Of a DNA stretch of 64,000 nt, positions 43,512 to 53,143 are shown piece after piece (positions within the stretch are counted from its first letter, which is position 1; the number at the start of each line of letters is the position of its first letter). The stretch is from NCBI RefSeq assembly GCF_029543125.1, contig NZ_JARQWW010000003.1, positions 558,001-622,000 of the forward strand, in the 5' to 3' direction. Below the pieces are notes generated by a model that had not been told where the DNA came from, did not search any database, and saw nothing but the letters and a program-made list of their open reading frames with translations. Made by a program: the position numbers and the translations under genes. This DNA is from Caulobacter segnis. GTDB lineage: Bacteria; Pseudomonadota; Alphaproteobacteria; Caulobacterales; Caulobacteraceae.

Positions 43512-44281
43512 GCGCGAAAACCCTCGAAGATCTGGTTGTCGCAATGGTCCTTCACCCGATCCCATTGGTCGGGCGACCGCACGGTCCAGGCGATCACCGG
43601 CATGCCGCCGGCCCGCAGTTCATCGGCCTTGGCCGAGGGCAGCATATCGAGACCCAGGGCCAGGAAATCCGGTCGCGCAATGGTCACATGCTCCAGCGCC
43701 GCCAAGGACTTTCGCAGGGCCGGCGCCAACTTCTCCGCACCCTTGTCGGCCCAGTTATAACTGTCGAGCCCGCGCAGAACCTGCGGATGATGATCAGCGA
43801 ACCACGCGTGGGAGTATGGATTGAAGCCGATCACCGCCGTCGGGCCGTTGTGATCGATCAGGATTTCGCAGACCCGCTTCTCCAGCGGGCCGACCTCGCC
43901 GAACGGGGTCTTCAGCTCGATGTAGACCATGGCGCGGTGGCCGATATGGACCAGCACTTCCGCCAGGCTCGGGATGGTCTCTTCCGTTCCCGCCAGACGC
44001 AGTCGGGAAAGATCGGCGGCGGTGTGATCGGCGATACGCCCGTCAACACCGCACATGCGGTCCAGGCGATCGTCGTGAAACACCATGGCCTCGCCGTCGG
44101 CGGAGAGCTGGACATCCAGCTCGACGCCATAGCCGCCGGCGCAAGCGGCTTGGAAGGCCGCCAATGAATTCTCCGGCGCGCCATCAGGCGACCAGAGCCC
44201 GCGGTGCGCCACCGCGGGTCCGAACAGGCGCTCCCAAGCCTCGCCGAAGGTCTCGACGGCGGGCCGTTCGCGCGTGCGCAT
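43508..44281 (-). CDS. Glycerophosphodiester phosphodiesterase family protein
   Basis: A 257-residue cytoplasmic GDPD (no signal peptide), which would hydrolyse glycerophosphodiesters to glycerol-3-phosphate. The catalytic HRG is in VAHRGLWSPDGAPENSLAAF (residues about 24-43), the metal pair in GVELDVQLSADGEAMVFHDDRLDRM, and ELK near 130. An ATG inside the ridA stop codon (TGATG) is the start; a longer upstream extension lies in antisense ridA sequence and is rejected. Confidence 0.88.
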   Translation of the reverse strand: MRTRERPAVETFGEAWERLFGPAVAHRGLWSPDGAPENSLAAFQAACAGGYGVELDVQLSADGEAMVFHDDRLDRMCGVDGRIADHTAADLSRLRLAGTEETIPSLAEVLVHIGHRAMVYIELKTPFGEVGPLEKRVCEILIDHNGPTAVIGFNPYSHAWFADHHPQVLRGLDSYNWADKGAEKLAPALRKSLAALEHVTIARPDFLALGLDMLPSAKADELRAGGMPVIAWTVRSPDQWDRVKDHCDNQIFEGFRA

Positions 44282-44742
44282 CAGTTGATCTCCACCACGG
44301 CGTCGACCTCCACCGCGAAGTTCAACGGCAGGCGATAGACGCCCACGGCAGAACGCGCATGGCGGCCGGCGTCGCCCAGCGCCTCGACCATCAGGTCGGA
44401 GCAGCCGTTCACCACCTGCGGGATGTCGAAGAAGCTCGGGCCGGCCTGGACGAAGCCGCCCAGCTTCACGACGCGGACCACGCGGTCCAGATCGCCGCCG
44501 CAAGCGGCCTTCATCTGGGCCAGCAGATTGATGCCGCACAGGCGCGCCGCCTTCTGTGCCGTCGCCAGATCCACCGCTTCGCCCACCACGCCGGTGATGC
44601 CGCCGGCGGCGTCGCGAGACACCTGGCCCGAGATGTGGACGAGGTTTCCGCTGCGCACGAACGGCACATAGTTGGCGATCGGCGCGCCCGGCTCCGGCAG
44701 GGTGATGCCCAGGGCGGCGAGGCGTTGTTCGACTTGGCTCAT
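44281..44742 (-). CDS. RidA-family protein (YjgF/YER057c/UK114)
   Basis: A 153-residue RidA relative, likely a reactive enamine/imine deaminase or a scavenger in amino-acid metabolism. The trimer fold is indicated by NYVPFVRSGNLVHISGQVSRD near residues 25-45 and by VVRVVKLGGFVQAGPSFFDIPQVVNGCSDLMVEALGDAGRHARSAVGVYRLP. The usual active-site Arg of RidA is in the segment HARSAVG. Its ATG has AGGAG seven bases upstream. It is the first gene of the overlapping operon to GDPD, the FemAB-like gene and HIT. Confidence 0.88.
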   Translation of the reverse strand: MSQVEQRLAALGITLPEPGAPIANYVPFVRSGNLVHISGQVSRDAAGGITGVVGEAVDLATAQKAARLCGINLLAQMKAACGGDLDRVVRVVKLGGFVQAGPSFFDIPQVVNGCSDLMVEALGDAGRHARSAVGVYRLPLNFAVEVDAVVEIN

Positions 44743-44810
44743 AAGGGACTCCTGAAGGTCGCGGTCATGAATACAGCGACGCGACCGCGCGGCAAAGCAG
44801 GAGCCTAAAA

Positions 44811-44841
44811 CGAAAAGGGCCCGGACCTTTCGGGCCGGGCC
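44811..44841 (-). terminator. Rho-independent terminator of the phasin gene
   Basis: On the minus strand, GGCCCGG, a ten-base loop, then CCGGGCC and a T-rich CTTTTCGTTTT, 26 bases after the phasin stop. Confidence 0.85.
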
Positions 44842-44866
44842 TCAACTCGTTGGGGGACGCCCGGGT

Positions 44867-45304
44867 TTAGCGGGCGGCCTGCACGCGCTCGACGGCGGCG
44901 GTGACGCGCTCGTTCAGCGGCTGGACCGACTCCTTAACCGAGGCCGACACGGTTTCGGTCCACTTGCCGACTTCGGCAAGGTAGGTCTCCATCGCGGTCT
45001 TGGCGAAGGCGGTCTGCAGCTCGATGGCTTCCTGGACGCTCTTGGCCGAGGCCAGGGTCTTGGCGGCGGCCACCTGGTCTTCAACCGACTTCTTCGAGAA
45101 CGCGATGGCCTGGGCGCCCAGAGCTTCGGCGCCCTTGGTGGCCGCAGTGACCGAAGCGACGACAGCTTCCAGGTTCTTCTTGGAGTGAACGTTCATTTCG
45201 TTCAGGGCGGCCAAGGACTTTTCGATATTGTCCTTGAACGCTTGGTTGCCGGCGGTGGTGAACTGCTCGACGGTGGTCTTCAGGGTCTCGGTGGTGGCGG
45301 CCAT
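44867..45304 (-). CDS. Phasin family protein (polyhydroxyalkanoate granule)
   Basis: A 145-residue, Ala/Lys/Thr-rich helical protein with no cysteine, which coats polyhydroxyalkanoate granules. Phasin-family features are the amphipathic repeats EKSLAALNEMNVHSKKNLEAVVASV and KKSVEDQVAAAKTLASAKSVQEAIELQ, then the conserved QTAFAKTAMETYLAEVGKWTET. A GGGAGA lies nine bases upstream. Two TGC/GCA-rich palindromes in its promoter region are typical of control by the repressor PhaR. A monocistronic terminator follows. Confidence 0.92.
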   Translation of the reverse strand: MAATTETLKTTVEQFTTAGNQAFKDNIEKSLAALNEMNVHSKKNLEAVVASVTAATKGAEALGAQAIAFSKKSVEDQVAAAKTLASAKSVQEAIELQTAFAKTAMETYLAEVGKWTETVSASVKESVQPLNERVTAAVERVQAAR

Positions 45305-45367
45305 CGGAAATCTCCCGGTGTGGAATTGGCGGAGCTCTGACGGCTCCGATGTGCGGAGAACGTCTCA

Positions 45368-45382
45368 TGTTGCAGTGCAGCA
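45368..45382. promoter_or_regulatory. Putative PhaR-type operator 1
   Basis: TGTTGCA-G-TGCAGCA, a near-perfect palindrome (6 of 7 pairs), 64 bases upstream of the phasin ATG. TGC/GCA-rich palindromes are the known target class of the phasin repressor PhaR. Confidence 0.5.
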
Positions 45383-45393
45383 GTCAACTGATT

Positions 45394-45410
45394 TTTGTGC
45401 AGCGCACAAA
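45394..45410. promoter_or_regulatory. Putative PhaR-type operator 2
   Basis: TTTGTGC-AGC-GCACAAA, perfect 7-base arms, 26 bases right of operator 1. It lies in the 252-base gap between phasin and the D,D-carboxypeptidase gene and could also influence the latter. Confidence 0.5.
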
Positions 45411-45556
45411 TCAAGCGCCGCTGTAATTGCTCATGAATTCAGCGCTGCGGCCAATTCACTCACAATCCTTTAACCTTAGCGAAACCCTACGGCGCTCATG
45501 TTAGACATTCGTCCGGCGCTACAGCGCCTCAGTGATTCCAACGACGGACGCCGCGC

Positions 45557-46816
45557 ATGACCCAGCACGCCCGCCGCCTGCTTACCGCATTCGGCCTCGC
45601 CGCCGGCCTGATCGTCTCGGCTACCGCCGCGACGGCTGCGCCCATCCTCAAGGTCCCGACCTCCGAGCCGCGCTACGCGGCCATCGTGATGGACGCCAAC
45701 TCGGGCGAGATCCTCTACTCCAAACGCGGCGACAGTCCCCGGTATCCCGCCTCCATCACCAAGGTGATGACCATGTACATGGCGTTCGAGGCGCTGGCCG
45801 AAGGCAAGCTGCGTCTGACGGACGAGATCGTGGTCTCCCCGCGGGCCGCCGCGCAGCAGCCGACGAAGCTGGGCCTTCGCGCCGGGTCGCGCATCACCGT
45901 CGATGAAGTTCTCCGCGCCATGGCGCTGAAGTCCGCCAACGACATGGCCGTGGCCATGGCCGAACGTCTGGGCGGCACCGAAACCCGCTTCTCCGCCATG
46001 ATGACCCTGCGCGCGCAGGAGTTGGGCATGGAGAACACCCGTTTCGTGAACGCTTCAGGCCTGCCGGACAGCCGCCAGATCTCGACCGCTCACGACCTGG
46101 CGATCCTGTCGCGCGCCGTCATGCGCGACTACCCGCAGTACTATGCCTATTTCGGCCAGCAGAACGCCGTGGTGCGCGGCCAAGCCATGCGCAACCACAA
46201 CAAGCTGTTGGGCAAGATGCCTGGCGTGGACGGCCTGAAGACAGGCTTCACCAACGCCTCGGGCTACAACCTCGCCGCCTCGGCCGTGCAGAACAACCGC
46301 CGCCTGATCGCCGTCGTCCTGGGCGGCCCCTCGGGCGCCTCGCGCGACAACAGCGTCGAGGACCTCCTGCTCACCGGTTTCGACGTCATCAAGCGCCGCA
46401 GCCGCGGCGAGCGGATCACGGTCGCTCAGAACCTGTTCGAGCCGGAACCGTCCGGCCCCATCATGCGTCCGTCCATCGAGCAAGGCGACGCCGAGCAGGA
46501 CAACCTAAAGATCGTCCTGACCGAGAACCCGGCCACGCCGCCGAAGATGACCGTTCAAAAGAAGATGCCGGCCAAGTCCGCTGGCGCCTACAAGGTCCAG
46601 GTCGGCGCCTTCAAGCAAAAGAGCCTGGCCGGCAAGCAGCTTCAGATCACCGAGAAGAAGTTCGCCAAGGTGTTCGCCAACGCCACCGGCTCCGTGGAAT
46701 CCGGCCCCGGCGGCTCGTTCCGCGCCCGCTTCAGCGGCTTCTCGGCCGATGGCGCCCAGCGCGCCTGCGCCACCCTGACCGCCCAGCGTCAGGTGTGCAT
46801 GATCGTGAAGCCGTAA
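45557..46816 (+). CDS. D-alanyl-D-alanine carboxypeptidase with C-terminal SPOR domain
   Basis: Periplasmic low-molecular-weight penicillin-binding protein (S11 family), 419 residues, that trims the terminal D-Ala of peptidoglycan stem peptides. It has a signal peptide (AFGLAAGLIVSATAATA), SxxK at S66-K69, SxN at S126-N128 and KTG at 228-230. After a linker, residues about 345-419 form a SPOR domain (YKVQVGAFKQ... QRVQVCMIVKP-like), which binds denuded glycan at the division site. The combination suggests a septal enzyme. It lies beside the MipZ locus. Confidence 0.92.
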   Translation: MTQHARRLLTAFGLAAGLIVSATAATAAPILKVPTSEPRYAAIVMDANSGEILYSKRGDSPRYPASITKVMTMYMAFEALAEGKLRLTDEIVVSPRAAAQQPTKLGLRAGSRITVDEVLRAMALKSANDMAVAMAERLGGTETRFSAMMTLRAQELGMENTRFVNASGLPDSRQISTAHDLAILSRAVMRDYPQYYAYFGQQNAVVRGQAMRNHNKLLGKMPGVDGLKTGFTNASGYNLAASAVQNNRRLIAVVLGGPSGASRDNSVEDLLLTGFDVIKRRSRGERITVAQNLFEPEPSGPIMRPSIEQGDAEQDNLKIVLTENPATPPKMTVQKKMPAKSAGAYKVQVGAFKQKSLAGKQLQITEKKFAKVFANATGSVESGPGGSFRARFSGFSADGAQRACATLTAQRQVCMIVKP

Positions 46817-46819
46817 GGT

Positions 46820-47260
46820 CTAGCCTTTCAGTAGACGGTCCCGCGCGGCGTTCAGCTGCGCGGCCAAGCCGGCGGTTCCGCCCTTGTCGGGATGCGCCAT
46901 GCGGATCAGGCGGCCATAGGCCGCCTGTATCTGTTCGGGACTGGCGCCTTCTTCGACACCCAGAATGTCCCGTGCTTCGCGGGCTGAAAGACCGGAGACC
47001 GGCTGCGAAGCCGCACGGGCCTGCGCCTTGGGGCGGCTCCCACGGGCGGCCGACGCCAGGCCAAGACCCACAACCAGCAGAACCAGAGCCGTGCCCCAGG
47101 CGCCCCGAATGCCCATGAAGGCGCCGACGGCAAAGACAGCGATCGCGCCCGCGCCGAAACCCACGCGCCACCCCTCGCCCTTCAACCGGCTCCAGGAGCC
47201 GGCGCGACCGAGCGAAACGAGCAGGGCCAGAAGCCCCGCGCCGATGGCGAGATAGAGCAT
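46820..47260 (-). CDS. Membrane-anchored J-domain protein
   Basis: A 146-residue DnaJ-like protein. Two hydrophobic segments (about 2-17 and 35-70) anchor it, and the C-terminal 60 residues form a truncated J domain with the HPD motif in LIRMAHPDKGGTAG. It should stimulate DnaK ATPase at the membrane. It starts nine bases after the mipZ stop on the same strand, so it is probably transcribed with mipZ. It is smaller than DjlA. Confidence 0.85.
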   Translation of the reverse strand: MLYLAIGAGLLALLVSLGRAGSWSRLKGEGWRVGFGAGAIAVFAVGAFMGIRGAWGTALVLLVVGLGLASAARGSRPKAQARAASQPVSGLSAREARDILGVEEGASPEQIQAAYGRLIRMAHPDKGGTAGLAAQLNAARDRLLKG

Positions 47261-47269
47261 GAAACGCCC

Positions 47270-48103
47270 TTACTGGGCGGCGAGCAGAACTTCGCCGGAG
47301 AAGCCGGACAGGCCCACGAAATGCATCAGCGCCCGCAGTTCCTGCCGCGCCGCCACGTGGGTCAGTGAGACAGGCACCGGGCGAACCTGAGCCGACAGGT
47401 CGGCGATGGTCAGGCCGAACGGGAACAGCTCGCGATAGATCACGCGGTCGCGCAGGCCCGGGCCCATGCGGAAGCCGGTCTTGCGGGACAAAGCCTGCAT
47501 GCGGTCGCTGACGCGCTTGCGGTTGCGGGCTTCGGTGGTGGCCATGCGGTTCGACAGCACGACCCAGTCCAGCGCCTTGCCGGCCGAGGCCGCGCGCTGC
47601 TTGCGGGCCTCCCAAACCGTCTGGGCGTAGAGGCTGGGGCGCGTGACTTCCAGGGTCACGGGATCGACAACGCCCAGCATATCGAAGTCGACGAAGCTGT
47701 CGTTCATCGGGGTGACGATCAGGTCGGCGCGCCCATGGGCCAGACGGGAGACGGCGGTGTCGCCGCCCGGCGTGTCGATGAGGATGAAGTCCACCTGCTC
47801 GGTGAGCTCGGCGAAGGTCGCCTCGAAACGGGCGATCTGTTCTTCATCGGACGCCTGGGCGAGCGCCACGCCTTCGTCGCCATAGGTGGCGTCGACGGGC
47901 ATTGGCAGCTCCACACCCTTGGCCGCCACCCACGCGCGGCGGTTGGCGAAGAAATGACCCAGGGAGCACTGACGCAAATCGAGGTCCATGATCCCCACCT
48001 TCGCGCCGCCATGAAGCAGCGCCGTGGCGAGGTGGACGGCGATGGTGGACTTGCCCGCACCGCCCTTTTCGTTGCCGACGACTATGACGTTCGCCTGCGA
48101 CAT
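47270..48103 (-). CDS. mipZ: Division-plane positioning ATPase MipZ
   Basis: ParA/Mrp-type ATPase that forms a gradient from ParB at the poles and inhibits FtsZ assembly, so restricting division to midcell. It is 277 residues. The P-loop NEKGGAGKSTIAVHLA is at 11-26 with deviant Walker A KGGAGKST (13-20), switch DLDLRQCSLGHFFANR and DTPGGDTAVSRLAHG. The lysine/arginine surface for DNA binding cannot be judged. A GGAGG lies before the ATG. The family is specific to alphaproteobacteria without MinCDE. A J-domain gene follows. Confidence 0.93.
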   Translation of the reverse strand: MSQANVIVVGNEKGGAGKSTIAVHLATALLHGGAKVGIMDLDLRQCSLGHFFANRRAWVAAKGVELPMPVDATYGDEGVALAQASDEEQIARFEATFAELTEQVDFILIDTPGGDTAVSRLAHGRADLIVTPMNDSFVDFDMLGVVDPVTLEVTRPSLYAQTVWEARKQRAASAGKALDWVVLSNRMATTEARNRKRVSDRMQALSRKTGFRMGPGLRDRVIYRELFPFGLTIADLSAQVRPVPVSLTHVAARQELRALMHFVGLSGFSGEVLLAAQ

Positions 48104-48242
48104 GACTTAGCCTCCTGCACCCCGAATCGGTTCCGGGTTAACGATAAGTGAAGCCGAGCCGCTGAGTCGGTCAACGCAACCGCCTGAGTCGTTCACAATT
48201 GTCGCAGGTCAATCGGCCACTTGGCGGAAACCAGTGGACGCC

Positions 48243-48644
48243 TCACCAGGCGCCGAGTTCGCGCAACTGGCGCGCCAGCTCCGGCGGCATGTCGCCAAGA
48301 TCGCCCACGGCCAGATCACGCGGCGCATCATCTCCGGTCAGGTAACGCCAACCCTGGAACGCCCGGCGCGGCTGCGGCTCGACACGGATCACGTCGCGAT
48401 CGAGGGTGACCTCACAGCGCGCGGCCTGCCCATCACCCACCGTGTCAATGGCGATGATTCTCTGACGGCACAGGATCACGCCCTTGAACACACGGTACAG
48501 CGAACCGCCGTCCACCAGTTCGTCGATCCGCTTGGGGGTCATGCGGGTCTGCATGATCCAGGGACGGTCGGCTTCCTTATGCCATTCGAGGAGCTCTTCG
48601 ACGGTGTCGCAACCGACGCAGAGCTTGATCATATTGAGCGCCAT
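48243..48644 (-). CDS. DUF1489-family protein
   Basis: A 133-residue protein of a family conserved in alphaproteobacteria; the function is unknown. It has MALNMIKLCVGCDTVEELLEWH, then RPWIMQTRMTPKRIDELVDGGSLYRVFKGVILCRQRIIAID and FQGWRYLTGDDAPRDL, the typical blocks. It follows mccA by nine bases on the same strand and may be the last gene of that transcript. It has no link to leucine degradation that I know of. Confidence 0.82.
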   Translation of the reverse strand: MALNMIKLCVGCDTVEELLEWHKEADRPWIMQTRMTPKRIDELVDGGSLYRVFKGVILCRQRIIAIDTVGDGQAARCEVTLDRDVIRVEPQPRRAFQGWRYLTGDDAPRDLAVGDLGDMPPELARQLRELGAW

Positions 48645-48653
48645 GGTCGTGAC

Positions 48654-50537
48654 TTAAGCCGCCGGCTCGAGTCTCGCCAGAGTGATCCCTTCGGAAACCT
48701 GCGCGCCCGTCGTCGCAGCCAGTTCGGCGACCACTCCATCGAACGGGGCGGTCAGGGCGTGCTCCATCTTCATGGCTTCAAGCACCAGCAGGGCCTGCCC
48801 CTTGGTCACGGCGTCGCCGGCCTTGACCGAGATGCTGACGATCTTGCCCGGCATGGGCGAACGAACCGCCCCATCGCTCGCGCCGCCGCCTTCACCGGTC
48901 GCATGGGCGCGCGGGGCGGAGAAAACCAGCGCTTCGCCGCCCTCGAACAGGACGATCTCGCCATCCTCGCCCAGCAAGACATCGGCCTCTACCTCGCCCG
49001 GCACGGCGGCCTCGACCACCTTGCCGTCATGGACCAGGCGCACCGGAGCGCGGTCCCGACGGTTCAGGCGGAAGCCCGCCAGCCCCTCGGCCGGCGACCA
49101 GGGAGACACATCGTCTTCGGCCTGGGACAGCAGGGCCGCCACAGCCGCGGCCTTGGCGTCCTCGGAAGGCTCGACAGTCGCGATCAGAGCGTCGATCCGC
49201 GCCTCGATGAAGCCGGTGTCCACGCGGCCGGCAACGAAGTCCGGATGATCGGCGCAACGGGCCAGGAAAGCGGCGTTGGTCTTCACCGGCCAGACCTCGA
49301 CGTGCCGGCAGGCGTCGGCCAGCTCTGCGGCCGCGGCCTCACGCGTCGATCCGTGAACGATCAGCTTGGCGATCATCGGATCGTAGAAGGGCGTCACGTC
49401 GCCGCCCTCCTCCACCGCGCTGTCGACGCGGATGTGGTCCGGCAGGCGGAAGTGGTCCAGCGGCCCGGTGGACGGCAGGAAGCCCGTCGCCGGGTTCTCG
49501 GCATAGAGGCGCGCCTCCATGGCCCAGCCGTTGATCGACAGCGCCTCCTGCTTCAGCGGCAGCGGCTCGCCCGAAGCGACGCGCAGTTGCCACTCCACCA
49601 GATCCTGGCCCGTGACCGCCTCCGTCACCGGATGCTCCACCTGAAGGCGGGTGTTCATCTCCATGAACCAGATGCGGTCGGCGCGCAGGCCTTCTGAAGC
49701 GTCGGCGATGAACTCCACCGTGCCGGCGCCCACATAGTTCACGGCCTTGGCCGCCTTCACCGCCGCCTCGCAGACGGCGGCGCGGGTCGCCGCGTCCATG
49801 CCGGGGGCCGGCGCCTCCTCAATCACCTTCTGGTGGCGGCGCTGCAGGGAGCAGTCACGCTCGAACAGATGAACGACCTCTCCGTGGTTGTCGCCAAACA
49901 CCTGCACCTCGATGTGGCGCGGGCGGGTGACGTACTTCTCCAGCAGCACGCGGTCGTCGCCGAAGCTGGCCGAGGCCTCGCGACGGCACGATCCGAGAGC
50001 GGCGATGAAATCCTCCGCCGCCTCGACCTTGCGCATGCCCTTGCCGCCGCCTCCGGCCACGGCCTTGATCAGAACCGGAAAGCCGATCTTGGCCGCTTCG
50101 TCTGACAGGCGCTCTTCCGACTGGTCGTCGCCCAGATAACCGGGCGTGGTCGGCACGCCGGCTTCGATCATCAGCGCCTTGGCGGCGTCCTTCAGGCCCA
50201 TGGCCGTGATCGCCGACGGCGGCGGACCGATCCAGACCAGGCCGGCGTCGGTCACCGCCCGGGCGAAGGCCGCGTTCTCGGACAGGAAGCCGTAGCCAGG
50301 ATGGATCGCCTGCGCGCCGGTGGCCTTGGCCGCCGCCAGGATTTTCTCCGGCAGCAGATAGCTCTCACGCGCCGCCGCCGGGCCGATCAGTACGGCTTCA
50401 TCCGCCTCATGCACATGCGGCGCGTCGGCGTCGGCCTCGGAATAGACGGCGATGGTGCGCACGCCCAGGCGGCGCGCGGTGCGGATCACCCGGCGCGCGA
50501 TCTCGCCCCGGTTGGCGATCAGGACAGACTGGATCAT
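48654..50537 (-). CDS. mccA: Acyl-CoA carboxylase biotin-containing subunit (methylcrotonyl-CoA carboxylase alpha)
   Basis: Biotin carboxylase fused to biotin carboxyl carrier protein, 627 residues. The biotin carboxylase domain has the ATP-grasp loop AGGGGKGMRK near 160, and EMNTRLQVEHPVTEAV near 288. The carrier domain at the end has biotinyl lysine in LEAMKMEH, 40 residues from the C-terminus. Alone the subunit could serve acetyl-, propionyl- or methylcrotonyl-CoA, but its operon with a MccB-type carboxyltransferase and an enoyl-CoA hydratase points to 3-methylcrotonyl-CoA in leucine breakdown. Confidence 0.9.
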   Translation of the reverse strand: MIQSVLIANRGEIARRVIRTARRLGVRTIAVYSEADADAPHVHEADEAVLIGPAAARESYLLPEKILAAAKATGAQAIHPGYGFLSENAAFARAVTDAGLVWIGPPPSAITAMGLKDAAKALMIEAGVPTTPGYLGDDQSEERLSDEAAKIGFPVLIKAVAGGGGKGMRKVEAAEDFIAALGSCRREASASFGDDRVLLEKYVTRPRHIEVQVFGDNHGEVVHLFERDCSLQRRHQKVIEEAPAPGMDAATRAAVCEAAVKAAKAVNYVGAGTVEFIADASEGLRADRIWFMEMNTRLQVEHPVTEAVTGQDLVEWQLRVASGEPLPLKQEALSINGWAMEARLYAENPATGFLPSTGPLDHFRLPDHIRVDSAVEEGGDVTPFYDPMIAKLIVHGSTREAAAAELADACRHVEVWPVKTNAAFLARCADHPDFVAGRVDTGFIEARIDALIATVEPSEDAKAAAVAALLSQAEDDVSPWSPAEGLAGFRLNRRDRAPVRLVHDGKVVEAAVPGEVEADVLLGEDGEIVLFEGGEALVFSAPRAHATGEGGGASDGAVRSPMPGKIVSISVKAGDAVTKGQALLVLEAMKMEHALTAPFDGVVAELAATTGAQVSEGITLARLEPAA

Positions 50538-50566
50538 TCGGCTCTTCTTGTTATTCCGCCCGAGCT

Positions 50567-51406
50567 TTACTCAGCCCACGACGGTTTGCGTTTCTCCAGG
50601 AAAGCGCGGACGCCCTCCTGCCCTTCCTCACTGACGCGGCGACGCGCGATCTGGCGCGCGGTCTCCTCCATCAGCCCATGATCGATCTGTTGGCCGACCA
50701 CCATGTCCACCAGACGCTTGCTGTCCCCGATGGCGCCGGGCGCGCAGGGCTTCATGCCGTCGGCGATGGCGGCCTTGAGCGCATCCATGGTGCCGGCGTC
50801 AGGCGCCACCTCGCTCACCAGCCCATAGGCCTGTGCGTCGCCCGCGCCGAACACGCGGCCGGTGGCGAACAGCACCTTGGCGTTTCGCGGACCCACCGCG
50901 GCGACCACATAGGGGCTGATGGTCGCCGGAGTCAGGCCCAGCTTCACTTCCGAAAACGAGAACTTCACGTCCTGCGTGGCGATCGCCATGTCGCACGCGG
51001 CGACCAGACCCGCGCCCCCGCCGAAGGCCGCGCCCTCGACCAGCGCCACGGTCAGGGCCGGCACGTCGTGCAGGGCCTTGAGCATCGACGCCAGCTCCAT
51101 GGCGTCTTCGCGATTGTCCGCCTCGCTCCAGTCGGCGGCGGAACGCATCCATTCCAGATCCGCCCCGGCGCTGAACATGCCGCCCGCGCCGCGCAGGAAC
51201 ACCACCCGCACGCCTTCGGCCCCGTGCAGGGTTTCGAAGGCCTGGCGCAGGGCGGCGATGGTCGCCGCATCGAAGGCGTTCTTCTTGGCCGCGCGGTTGA
51301 TGGTGACCGTCACCGCGCCGTCCACCGTGCCCTCGATCAGCACCAGATTGGTCGTGGCGTCGGTGTCGATGTTCTCCACCAGGGGGTCGGCGATGGGGTT
51401 GGTCAC
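50567..51406 (-). CDS. liuC: Enoyl-CoA hydratase/isomerase family protein (likely methylglutaconyl-CoA hydratase)
   Basis: Crotonase-fold enzyme, 279 residues. Landmarks are VTINRAAKKNAFDAATIAALRQAF, the oxyanion loop RGAGGMFSAGADLEWM near residue 75-90, and VEGAAFGGGAGLVAACDMAIATQDVKFSFSEVKLGLTPATI near 130-165, with the acid/base position at the conserved Glu (SEVKLGL). It would hydrate 3-methylglutaconyl-CoA to HMG-CoA. GTG start, with AGGAG upstream. It lies between mccB and mccA, the order seen in liu clusters. Confidence 0.87.
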   Translation of the reverse strand: MTNPIADPLVENIDTDATTNLVLIEGTVDGAVTVTINRAAKKNAFDAATIAALRQAFETLHGAEGVRVVFLRGAGGMFSAGADLEWMRSAADWSEADNREDAMELASMLKALHDVPALTVALVEGAAFGGGAGLVAACDMAIATQDVKFSFSEVKLGLTPATISPYVVAAVGPRNAKVLFATGRVFGAGDAQAYGLVSEVAPDAGTMDALKAAIADGMKPCAPGAIGDSKRLVDMVVGQQIDHGLMEETARQIARRRVSEEGQEGVRAFLEKRKPSWAE

Positions 51407-51424
51407 TGTGCGGGCTCCTAGCTC

Positions 51425-53032
<1,608 letters not shown>

Positions 53033-53115
53033 GAACCGACGCATAGCCTGTTGAACGGAACCCCGGAAGTCGAAGAGGTCGCACCCTGCGTTCTTCGCCA
53101 ACCGGACGGCCACGC

Positions 53116-53121
53116 TATAAT
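53116..53121 (+). promoter_or_regulatory. Candidate -10 element of the patatin gene
   Basis: A perfect TATAAT hexamer, an unusual sight in this GC-rich DNA, 22 bases before the TTG start. No good -35 lies 17 bases upstream (CTTCGC). Confidence 0.35.
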
Positions 53122-53143
53122 CGGGGCCTTCGGGGGGAACGTC

